From: Rhodoflexus caldus
GTDB lineage: Bacteria > Bacteroidota > Bacteroidia > Cytophagales > Thermoflexibacteraceae
DNA length: 64,000 nt
Assembly: GCF_021206925.1 (NCBI RefSeq)
Contig: NZ_JAJPRF010000001.1
Coordinates: forward strand, 186,001 to 250,000
Reading direction: 5' to 3'
A program made the translations under genes and the position numbers. The notes beneath the pieces are model-generated. The model did not search any database. It was not told the origin of the DNA and saw only the letters and a list, made by a program, of their open reading frames with translations. Shown here in pieces: positions 1-7,021 of this stretch (the first letter of the stretch is position 1; each line of letters starts with the position of its first letter).

Positions 1-621
1 AACGACCTTTACAAGCGATTCATCCGCCCTGAGGCCAGTCAGGCGCAATTTGTGAAGGCTTCACGCCTGACAACTTTCTTGCTGATGATTGTTTCGCTCA
101 TTATCACCTCGCAAATTGAAACCCTCTCGGGTGCGTTCAATTTCATGATTGAATGTGGTGCAGGTTTAGGCTTGGTGCTGATTCTCCGCTGGTATTGGTG
201 GCGGGTGAACGCTTGGAGTGAAATTGCGGCAACCCTTGCACCTTTCATTGGCTATTCGGTTTCGCGCTATGTATTCCACATGGAATTTCCCGACAGCTTT
301 TTCCTGACCATTGGTTTTACTACCGTCGTATGGCTGGCGGTAACATTCCTGACCCCGCCAACCGACCGGGCACATTTGCAGCAATTCTACCGCGATGTTC
401 GCCCGCAGGGAGCATGGAAACCTATTGCCGACTCCCTCCAAATGCCCGTAGAAAATAAACTGCCCGTTCTTTTTGCCAAATGGGGTACAGGCTTGCTGCT
501 GTGCTACTCGGCACTGTTCGGTATCGGCAAGGCAGTGCTGTTAGAGTGGTCGGCGGCAGCCGTGTACGGCTTGGTATTCGTGGCGGCAGCCCTGCTGCTG
601 AACAGGCTGTTGAAGCAATAA
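1..621 (+). CDS. Sodium:solute symporter (SSF family), C-terminal part
   Basis: The frame is open from the first base of the window, so the 5' end of the gene lies outside it; about 206 residues are visible. They contain several hydrophobic helices, and the stretch NDLYKRFIRP followed by LVLILRWYWWRVNAWSEI is characteristic of the late transmembrane segments of Bacteroidota SSF transporters, which use the inward sodium gradient to import solutes. The substrate cannot be told from this end. The gene converges on mdh and shares a bidirectional hairpin terminator with it. A sodium-coupled carrier fits the sodium-pumping Nqr complex encoded further along. Confidence 0.85.
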   Translation, partial: NDLYKRFIRPEASQAQFVKASRLTTFLLMIVSLIITSQIETLSGAFNFMIECGAGLGLVLILRWYWWRVNAWSEIAATLAPFIGYSVSRYVFHMEFPDSFFLTIGFTTVVWLAVTFLTPPTDRAHLQQFYRDVRPQGAWKPIADSLQMPVENKLPVLFAKWGTGLLLCYSALFGIGKAVLLEWSAAAVYGLVFVAAALLLNRLLKQ

Positions 622-640
622 CGTGTGCAGTCGGCCAAAT

Positions 641-678
641 AAAAAACCTGACAGCAATCAACATCTGTCAGGTTTTTT
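641..678. terminator. Bidirectional hairpin terminator between symporter and mdh
   Basis: An A-run leads into CCTGACAG (647-654), which pairs with CTGTCAGG (665-672) and is followed by seven T. The A-run makes it usable from both strands, as suits the convergent genes. The stem sequence is the same core seen in the dispersed hairpins of this window. Confidence 0.85.
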
Positions 679-716
679 TGCAAGTTGCGGTTGTTGGTCA
701 GGCCAATACCACCGAT

Positions 717-1658
717 TTATTTTTTCTCGGCACGCATTTTATCAAAGGCGTTCATTACCTCTTTTACGTGTCCGCGGGAAATTTCCAGCAATTGCTTTTC
801 TTCATCATTTAGTTGCAGCTCGATGATGCGCTCGATGCCGTTTTTACCCAACAAGCAAGGCACACCGAGGTAGCAATCTTCAATTCCGTATTCGCCTTCC
901 AGCTTCACGCACACAGGCAGGATGCGTTTCTGGTCGCGAACGATGGCTTCTACCATTTGCGCAGCAGCAGAGCCCGGCGCATACCATGCAGAAGTACCCA
1001 TCAGTTTTACCAGTTCGCCGCCGCCGACTTTGGTGCGTTCCACAATTGCGTTGAGGCGCTCGCTGTCAATCAGCTCGGTTACAGGGATACCGCTCACGGT
1101 TGTGTAGCGAGGCAGCGGAACCATTGTATCGCCGTGGCCACCCAAAATCATTGCCTGAATGTCTTTCGGAGAAACGTTCAGCGCTTCGGCCAAAAATGCT
1201 CGATAGCGGGCAGTATCCAAAATACCGGCCATACCCATTACGCGCGTGCGAGGCATTTGCGAAGTGATATGCGCTGCATAAGTCATTACGTCTAACGGGT
1301 TAGAAACCACAATGATGATGGCATTGGGTGAGTTCTTTACCACGTTTTCAGTAACCGAAGTAACAATGTCGGCATTAACGGCAATCAGGTCATCGCGGCT
1401 CATACCGGGTTTGCGCGGCAAACCGGAAGTAATAACCACTACGTCAGAACCTGCCGTGCGAGTGTAGTCGTTTGTTACGCCTACGGTGCGGCTGTCGTAC
1501 AGGTCAATCGGGGCTTTTTGCCAGATGTCCAGCGCTTTGCCTTGCGCCATACCATCTTTAATATCTACCAGTACAATTTCATTGGCAATTTCCTTATATG
1601 CCAGAACGTCGGCGCAAGTAGCTCCTACATTGCCCGCTCCTACAACGGTTACTTTCAT
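717..1658 (-). CDS. mdh: Malate dehydrogenase (LDH-like type)
   Basis: NAD-dependent oxidation of malate to oxaloacetate in the TCA cycle, cytoplasmic. The 313-residue product starts MKVTVVGAGNVGA, a Rossmann glycine-rich loop, with an acidic residue after strand 2 (LVDIKDG) that favours NAD over NADP. SGLPRKPGMSRDDL supplies the substrate-binding arginines expected of malate rather than lactate dehydrogenases, and GGHGDTMVPL carries the catalytic histidine. An upstream in-frame start would add 44 residues before the Rossmann strand and was rejected. The gene is divergent from the AAA+ gene across about 125 bp. Confidence 0.96.
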   Translation of the reverse strand: MKVTVVGAGNVGATCADVLAYKEIANEIVLVDIKDGMAQGKALDIWQKAPIDLYDSRTVGVTNDYTRTAGSDVVVITSGLPRKPGMSRDDLIAVNADIVTSVTENVVKNSPNAIIIVVSNPLDVMTYAAHITSQMPRTRVMGMAGILDTARYRAFLAEALNVSPKDIQAMILGGHGDTMVPLPRYTTVSGIPVTELIDSERLNAIVERTKVGGGELVKLMGTSAWYAPGSAAAQMVEAIVRDQKRILPVCVKLEGEYGIEDCYLGVPCLLGKNGIERIIELQLNDEEKQLLEISRGHVKEVMNAFDKMRAEKK

Positions 1659-1757
1659 AAATTTATAGCTGTGTAATGATTGGTTTGACAAAACGCTGCA
1701 AGTTACGCACTGCCCGCAAAAATGGAAATAGATAAGCAATCCTAACGGCGCATTTAT

Positions 1758-1765
1758 TAATTTTG
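1758..1765 (+). promoter_or_regulatory. -7 box (TAATTTTG) for the AAA+ ATPase gene
   Basis: An exact match to the Bacteroidota TAnnTTTG element, 20 nt before the ATG at 1785. No convincing TTG was seen at the -33 position. Confidence 0.5.
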
Positions 1766-1784
1766 TGTAATCTAAACTCACAAT

Positions 1785-2924
1785 ATGCACAGTTCATCGG
1801 ATAACGACTCATTCCTGCACGCCTTCTACTCTAATTTGCCCTATGAAAATTACGAAGAGCGGGAACGCATTGCGCTCAACACACCGCATGGCGACAGTAT
1901 GGCGGTTATGAATGAGATGTATCTGCACGATTATCGCCTGTATTTCAAACTGTTCGGCAAGTTCCCTAACCTCTACCTGATTAACGGGCTGGATATTGCC
2001 AAAGCGATTGAGTTTTTCAAAGAACATTTTGCGGAGCGAATCGTCCATTGCTATTTCAAGAAAGAGTACCGCTGGCGCAAAAAGAAATTTGAGTATGCCG
2101 AAATTTTCTTCGTATTGAACGACGATACGATAGTTTCTTTCAACGAAGGAACCAACTGCCGCGTGATGCACTATCATCCGGCGGCCGGCTGCTATGCCGA
2201 AATTTCCAAAAAACTGTTGCCTTTCAAACTCAAAGAGCGGCAGCGCCGACCGCATGAAATCAACCTGATTACGGTTTCCAACATGGGGCTGGAACTGCAC
2301 AGCATGGACATTAAGCGCACCCGTTTAGATTTGAACAAGAACTATAACGACGACTTTCTGCCGGTGCATCAGCAAATTATGAAGCGGCTCAACCGCCGGA
2401 ATGATAAAGGCATCGTACTGTTGCACGGCGTACCGGGAACGGGCAAAACCACCTACCTACGCTATCTTATCGGGCTGTTGCGCAAAAACATGATGTTTAT
2501 CCCGCCCAATATTGCGGTCAATTTGGCCAACCCCGATTTTATCAACATTCTGATTAACAACCCCAATTCGGTATTAATTATTGAAGATGCCGAAAACATC
2601 ATCATGGACAGAGGGCAAAGCCACAACTCGGCCGTCTCTACACTGCTGAACATATCCGACGGCCTTCTCTCAGACTGTCTGAACATTCAGATTATCTGCA
2701 CGTTCAACATGCCGATTCAACGCATAGACGACGCATTGCTGCGCAAAGGTCGGCTCATTGCCAAATATGAGTTCAAAGAACTTTCGGTAGCAAAAGCACA
2801 ACGCATTTCCGATGAACTCGGCTACAAGCGCACCATTACTCAACCGATGACACTCAGCGAGTTGTACAATCAGGATGAGCCCGACTTTGGCAAACAAGAG
2901 ACCCCGAAAATCGGTTTCCAATAG
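1785..2924 (+). CDS. BCS1-like AAA+ ATPase
   Basis: A 379-residue protein whose C-terminal half is an AAA+ ATPase module: Walker A GVPGTGKTT near residue 215, Walker B LIIEDAEN, and a late RIDDALLRKGRL stretch that matches the sensor/arginine region of BCS1-type proteins. The N-terminal ~190 residues are mixed alpha/beta, have no signal peptide or membrane helix, and resemble no family I can name. BCS1 in mitochondria translocates a folded Fe-S protein; bacterial homologues are mostly uncharacterised, so a protein-remodelling role is inference. It stands alone on the plus strand with its own -7 box, and a DUF6913 gene follows after 69 bp. Confidence 0.8.
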   Translation: MHSSSDNDSFLHAFYSNLPYENYEERERIALNTPHGDSMAVMNEMYLHDYRLYFKLFGKFPNLYLINGLDIAKAIEFFKEHFAERIVHCYFKKEYRWRKKKFEYAEIFFVLNDDTIVSFNEGTNCRVMHYHPAAGCYAEISKKLLPFKLKERQRRPHEINLITVSNMGLELHSMDIKRTRLDLNKNYNDDFLPVHQQIMKRLNRRNDKGIVLLHGVPGTGKTTYLRYLIGLLRKNMMFIPPNIAVNLANPDFINILINNPNSVLIIEDAENIIMDRGQSHNSAVSTLLNISDGLLSDCLNIQIICTFNMPIQRIDDALLRKGRLIAKYEFKELSVAKAQRISDELGYKRTITQPMTLSELYNQDEPDFGKQETPKIGFQ

Positions 2925-2993
2925 AGTTGTTTCATTGGCATTTACTTTTACCCCACTACTGTCCTTCAAATTATTGTGCTGAATATCAGGAAG

Positions 2994-3521
2994 ATGAATT
3001 TCTTGAAACGTTTCTTTGTTCAACGACGACTGCGGCAGACACTTCAAAACAAGAAGCGCCGCTTTGCGCCTTTGTTCTCAGAAGCCAAACAAATAGGCAT
3101 TTTGTTTAATGCCGAAAATCAGGCCATAGAGAAGCCGCTGGCCGCTTTTATCCGCCAATTGGAAAAAGAAGGCAAAAGCGTTTCATCGCTTACCTACTTT
3201 GACAGCGAGCGGCAGGCTGCTTTCCAATTTCCGTATGAAGTATTCACCGGCAGCGATATAGACTGGCTGGGAAATATCAAGTCGGAAAAAGCCAACAAGT
3301 TCATGGAAAAGAAGTTTGACTACCTGTTTTGTTTTAGTGCACAGCCCACGGCAGTAACAGACCTGCTGCTGGCCAACAGCGAAGCAAAATGCAGAATCGG
3401 GCTTTATCAGGAAGGCAGGGAGGACTTCTACGAACTGATGCTCATTCCCGATAAAGGCGCAAAAGAAGAGCAAATGATACCCTTAGCTTTGGAATACACC
3501 AAAAATATTTGTCAAAACTAA
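2994..3521 (+). CDS. DUF6913 family protein
   Basis: A 175-residue soluble protein, basic at its N-terminus (MNFLKRFFVQRRLRQ), with the pattern FDYLFCFSAQP and RIGLYQEG that I associate with the small DUF6913 family of Bacteroidota. Function is unknown. I prefer the ATG at 2994, which has AGGAAG directly before it, over an in-frame GTG at 2976. It precedes dapA with a 9-bp gap and is probably cotranscribed; this family often lies beside dapA in related genomes (from memory, not checked). Confidence 0.7.
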   Translation: MNFLKRFFVQRRLRQTLQNKKRRFAPLFSEAKQIGILFNAENQAIEKPLAAFIRQLEKEGKSVSSLTYFDSERQAAFQFPYEVFTGSDIDWLGNIKSEKANKFMEKKFDYLFCFSAQPTAVTDLLLANSEAKCRIGLYQEGREDFYELMLIPDKGAKEEQMIPLALEYTKNICQN

Positions 3522-3529
3522 AACCCAAA

Positions 3530-4441
3530 ATGACCGACGTAACAACAGTTTTGTATGGCACAGGGGTAGCCCTTGTAACCCCTTTTGATGCAAACGGACA
3601 AATTGATTTTGTTGCTTTGCACAAGCTGCTGGCGTTCACTGCCGAAGGCGTAGATTACTGGGTAGTGAATGGTACTACCGGAGAATCACCCGTCCTTTCT
3701 AAGGAAGAACGAAAGAAACTGTTGGCGTTTGTCAAGGAAAACAATCCTAAGAAACTGCCCATTGTTTGGGGTATGGGCGGCAACCATACGCAGGAACTCG
3801 TTGCACAAATCAAAGAAACCGATTTGAGCGGCGTTGCTGCCGTTCTTTCCGTATCGCCTTACTACAACAAACCATCGCAAGAGGGCATTTTCCGCCACTA
3901 CACGGCCGTTGCCGATGCCTGCCCCGTGCCTGTTTTGCTCTACAACGTACCCGGCAGAACCGGCTCTAACATATCGGGAGCAACCACCGTGCGGCTGGCT
4001 GCACATCCGAATATTATCGGCACCAAAGACGCTTCGGGCGATTTTGAACAATATACCTACATAGCCAAAAACGCACCCGAGGGCTTTTTGCTCATTTCAG
4101 GGGATGATATGCTCACCGTGCCACTCATTGCCATTGGCGGCAAAGGAGTCATTTCCGTATTGGCCAATGCCTTTCCCGTATCGTTTGCACAAATGACACG
4201 CGCCGCTTTGCAAGGCAACTTTGCCGAGGCAGCGCAAATGATGTACAGCTTTGCCAATATTAACGGCCTGCTCTACAAAGAAGGCAACCCGACAGGCATC
4301 AAATATGTGCTGAGCCGTTTGGGCATTTGCGAACCGCATTTGCGGCTGCCCAACGTGCTACCTTCGGAAGAACTCAGCAACAAACTGGATGCGGCGCTGG
4401 CTGCCATAACTGCCGAAACCCAACAGTTAGTAGGCGCATAA
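3530..4441 (+). CDS. dapA: 4-hydroxy-tetrahydrodipicolinate synthase
   Basis: Condenses pyruvate with aspartate semialdehyde in the lysine and diaminopimelate pathway. The 303-residue TIM-barrel protein shows GTGVALVTPF at the N-terminus, the GTTGES loop, the tyrosine motif YNVPGRTGSN and the Schiff-base lysine in IIGTKDASGD. The ATG at 3530 gives a normal family length; an upstream TTG would overlap the preceding gene. Its substrate comes from the aspartate pathway, whose first enzyme is also in this window (31166). A hairpin follows the stop codon. Confidence 0.97.
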   Translation: MTDVTTVLYGTGVALVTPFDANGQIDFVALHKLLAFTAEGVDYWVVNGTTGESPVLSKEERKKLLAFVKENNPKKLPIVWGMGGNHTQELVAQIKETDLSGVAAVLSVSPYYNKPSQEGIFRHYTAVADACPVPVLLYNVPGRTGSNISGATTVRLAAHPNIIGTKDASGDFEQYTYIAKNAPEGFLLISGDDMLTVPLIAIGGKGVISVLANAFPVSFAQMTRAALQGNFAEAAQMMYSFANINGLLYKEGNPTGIKYVLSRLGICEPHLRLPNVLPSEELSNKLDAALAAITAETQQLVGA

Positions 4442-4461
4442 GTAAGCCAATTTCTTCTAAC

Positions 4462-4639
4462 TTAAACCCGACAGGTCTTAGAAACCTTTCGGGTTTAAAC
4501 ACTTGTTTTACAGTAAGTTGCAAAAATATTTCCTGCCAGTCACTTGTGCTTTTGTGTAGATACGGTTGTGGAGGGACAACACGGTTTTTTGCTGATTTTT
4601 TTCAATCCGAATACCGAAACGTTGGTTTATTTTGCTCAG
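4462..4639 (+). repeat. Dispersed repeat, copy A: hairpin + tail + second block
   Basis: Stem TTAAACCCGA/TCGGGTTTAA (4462-4498) follows dapA and may terminate it. Next is a tail of about 65 nt (from AAACACTTGTTTTACAG to CTTGTGCTTTTGTGTAG) that recurs at 10113-10190 (inverted) and 55515-55583. A further block (4576-4639, ending TTTATTTTGCT) recurs at 10231-10300. In both places this block lies just upstream of a start codon. No coding potential was seen. Confidence 0.65.
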
Positions 4640-4676
4640 TTGCATAAATTCAGCCCCATCAAATACTTTGGGCTGC

Positions 4677-5078
4677 ATGATTTCAATCGTAGATTACCCG
4701 ACATTCAAAATCAATTTTGACGAGGTGAACCGAACGCTCATTGTCATAGACACCACATCTGCCGAAGTGCAAGAGGATGACATCCGCAACATCATCAGCA
4801 CAATTGAGAAAATCATACTCGAGTACAAGCCTGTTAATTACCTGACCGACAACAAGTTAAGAAAATACGTTTTTAGCGTTGAAATGCAGGAATGGGTAGC
4901 CAATACACTTTTGCAGGCTTGTTTGGCAGTAGATTTGAAAAAGTTTGCCGTTGTGCAGCCCGAAGAGTTGGTGGCAAGCCTTTCCAACGAACAAGTGGCC
5001 GATGAAGCAGGCGAAAATCCGGTACAAGTCGCCTTTTTCCACACCATGGAACAAGCGAAAAAGTGGTTAGGCATTTAA
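4677..5078 (+). CDS. STAS/SpoIIAA-like domain protein
   Basis: A 133-residue soluble protein. Two early strands (SIVDYPTFKINFDEV, TLIVIDTTSAEV), a central helix with LTDNKLRKYVFSVEMQEWV, and the ending FFHTMEQAKKWLGI are typical of the SpoIIAA-like/STAS fold seen in many Bacteroidota proteins of this size. A role as a regulatory binding partner is inference; the serine phosphorylated in classic anti-anti-sigma factors is not obvious. The ATG at 4677 was chosen because upstream codons have no family-like sequence and overlap the repeat. It is followed after 10 bp by the helix-hairpin-helix gene. Confidence 0.6.
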   Translation: MISIVDYPTFKINFDEVNRTLIVIDTTSAEVQEDDIRNIISTIEKIILEYKPVNYLTDNKLRKYVFSVEMQEWVANTLLQACLAVDLKKFAVVQPEELVASLSNEQVADEAGENPVQVAFFHTMEQAKKWLGI

Positions 5079-5088
5079 CCCAAGTTCT

Positions 5089-6054
5089 ATGAAATTTCGC
5101 ATAGCGGCATGGTTAGGGCTTTCTTGGCAGGAAATGAAAGGCTTCGTGCTGACGCTTTTGGCAATGACGCTGGTGTTGGCGCTGCCTCATGTTATCGCCT
5201 CCGCACAGGAAACCCCCGCTTACGATAAAGCAGCGGATGAAGCGGTACTGGACAGCCTGCTAACGGTAATGCAGGTTGATAAGCCAATAATGCCGGAAGA
5301 AGAACACGAGGCCGCTCTTAACGAAGCCTCTGCCGCACATGAAATCAAACCCTTCAACCCCAATGAGTTAGACGTTTCGGCATGGGTAAACCTTGGCCTA
5401 AAACCCTACCTTGCCGAACGCGTAGTAAAATATCGCACAAAGGTTAGTCTGTTTCGTGCCAAAGGTGATTTGCTTAAAGTTTATGGCTTCCCCGAACGGC
5501 TCTACAAGCAATTAGAACCATTCATTCTGTTGCCTGAAACCGCTTCGGCAGAAACAGCAAAGACCAACCAACCGTTGGAAAAAACGGTTGAACCTGCCGC
5601 AGACCCTGCACCTGCTGCCTCCGATTTCAAAGAAAGCCGTCCCCTACGCAAGCAGCCCCAAAAATTTGACCTGAATACGGCAGATACAACCCAACTGATG
5701 GCACTGAAAGGCATCGGAGCAGCTACCGCAGGGCGCATCATCAAACTCCGCGATGCGCTGGGCGGCTTTCACAGCCTCGAGCAACTCAACGAGGTATATG
5801 CCATTACGCCCGATGCACTGGCATCATTGGCTGCTTACGCCGAAATTTCGCCCGGCACGCACAAAAAAATAGCCATTAACACCGCCGATGCGGAAACACT
5901 CAAAAAACACCCGTACATCGGCCATAAACTTGCCGAGGTTTTAGTAAACTACCGCAAACAGCACGGCGCTTACAAAAACGCATCCGACCTGCAAAAAATC
6001 CGCATCCTCACACCCGAAAAGTTGGAAAAAATATTGCCCTATTTGGAGTTTTAA
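5089..6054 (+). CDS. ComEA-type helix-hairpin-helix protein
   Basis: A 321-residue protein with an N-terminal hydrophobic segment (about residues 18-40) that should anchor or export it, a low-complexity linker near 150-185, and three helix-hairpin-helix units: around LDVSAWVNLGLKPYLAERVV, LNTADTTQLMALKGIGAATA and INTADAETLKKHPYIGHKLA. Such units bind DNA without sequence specificity. In Bacteroidota this architecture is common and is compared with ComEA, the DNA receptor for uptake, but competence has not been shown for it. Confidence 0.8.
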   Translation: MKFRIAAWLGLSWQEMKGFVLTLLAMTLVLALPHVIASAQETPAYDKAADEAVLDSLLTVMQVDKPIMPEEEHEAALNEASAAHEIKPFNPNELDVSAWVNLGLKPYLAERVVKYRTKVSLFRAKGDLLKVYGFPERLYKQLEPFILLPETASAETAKTNQPLEKTVEPAADPAPAASDFKESRPLRKQPQKFDLNTADTTQLMALKGIGAATAGRIIKLRDALGGFHSLEQLNEVYAITPDALASLAAYAEISPGTHKKIAINTADAETLKKHPYIGHKLAEVLVNYRKQHGAYKNASDLQKIRILTPEKLEKILPYLEF

Positions 6055-6069
6055 GCGGCGTTGCGCCCT

Positions 6070-6095
6070 GTTTTGGCAACCATTTTGTACCTTCG
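6070..6095 (+). promoter_or_regulatory. Possible promoter of sodA
   Basis: TTTTGG is followed about 17 nt later by TACCTTCG, one base off the TAnnTTTG consensus, some 33 nt before the ATG at 6128. If real, transcription begins upstream of the codons for the hydrophobic N-terminal extension. Confidence 0.35.
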
Positions 6096-6127
6096 GGAGT
6101 TGTTGTAGTTAAAACATCCGATACAAT

Positions 6128-6835
6128 ATGAAACAATTTGCAGCCAAAACAGGATTCGTATTGAGCACGTTTTTATTTTGCTTAATTTTGACCAGTTTTT
6201 CACACAAAACCTCTAAACCAATGGCATTTGAACTCCCTAAATTAGCCTACGCGTACAATGCGCTGGAGCCTCATATTGATGCGATGACTATGGAAATCCA
6301 CCACAGCCGTCATCATCAGGCCTATGTAAACAACCTGAATGCAGCTATTGCAGGCACAGAAGCCGAAAAAATGAGCATTGAAGACATCTGCAAAAACATC
6401 AGCAAGTTTTCAATGGCGGTTCGCAACAATGGCGGCGGCCACTATAACCACACTTTCTTCTGGGAAATTATCGGCCCTAATGCCGGTGGAGAACCCAAAG
6501 GTGCTTTAGCTGAGGCAATCAACAAGAAATTCGGCTCTTTCGCTGCCTTCAAAGAAGAATTTACCAAAGCTGCTATCGGCCGTTTCGGTTCAGGATGGGC
6601 ATGGTTAGTAGTGGACGGCGGCGAGTTGAAAATCGGCTCTACTGCCAACCAAGACAATCCACTGATGGACATTGCCGACGTAACCATTAAAGGCAAGCCT
6701 GTTCTTGGCATTGACGTTTGGGAACACGCTTACTACCTGAAATATCAAAACAAACGCCCCGACTACGTAGCCGCTTTCTGGAACGTGGTAAATTGGGATG
6801 TGGTAGGTGCTAAGTACGAAGCTGCGATTAAATAA
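6128..6835 (+). CDS. sodA: Superoxide dismutase, Mn type, with N-terminal export/anchor segment
   Basis: Converts superoxide to hydrogen peroxide and oxygen. Metal-ligand regions are all present: [30 protein letters not shown] and [20 protein letters not shown] together with STANQDNPL points to the manganese (or cambialistic) rather than the iron subgroup. The 235-residue form carries a basic-hydrophobic leader (about residues 1-26) absent from cytoplasmic enzymes; an internal ATG at 6224 (MAFELPKL) would give a standard 203-residue cytosolic protein. Both starts are plausible. A strong hairpin terminator follows. Confidence 0.93.
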   Translation: MKQFAAKTGFVLSTFLFCLILTSFSHKTSKPMAFELPKLAYAYNALEPHIDAMTMEIHHSRHHQAYVNNLNAAIAGTEAEKMSIEDICKNISKFSMAVRNNGGGHYNHTFFWEIIGPNAGGEPKGALAEAINKKFGSFAAFKEEFTKAAIGRFGSGWAWLVVDGGELKIGSTANQDNPLMDIADVTIKGKPVLGIDVWEHAYYLKYQNKRPDYVAAFWNVVNWDVVGAKYEAAIK

Positions 6836-6863
6836 TACAGCCTGAAGCTGTTTAATTAAAGCC

Positions 6864-6901
6864 TAACCTGTCAGGTGCCAACATGCCTGACAGGTTTTTT
6901 T
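6864..6901 (+). terminator. Terminator after sodA
   Basis: AACCTGTCAGG pairs with CCTGACAGGTT and is followed by a run of T. It shares the CCTGACAGG core of the dispersed hairpins. Confidence 0.85.
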
Positions 6902-6951
6902 ATGTATCCGGTTGCTGTTTGATTACCTGCTGCCTGCGCTTGTAAGATTTA

Positions 6952-6983
6952 TTTGCAAAACAACCAATTATGGGCTAACATTG
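6952..6983 (+). promoter_or_regulatory. Promoter of the M16 peptidase gene
   Basis: TTTG (6952-6955), a 20-nt spacer, then TAACATTG (6976-6983), one base from TAnnTTTG, 38 nt before the ATG at 7022. Confidence 0.5.
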
Positions 6984-7021
6984 CCCTACATGTTTTATCT
7001 TAAACCTTCATTCATCAACAC

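Noticed and set aside
717-1790. Longer mdh start at 1790
   Set aside because: Adds 44 residues before the Rossmann fold and overlaps the AAA+ gene start on the other strand.
4327-4647. 106-codon plus-strand frame crossing the dapA end and repeat copy A
   Set aside because: Most of it is an alternative frame of dapA followed by the repeat.
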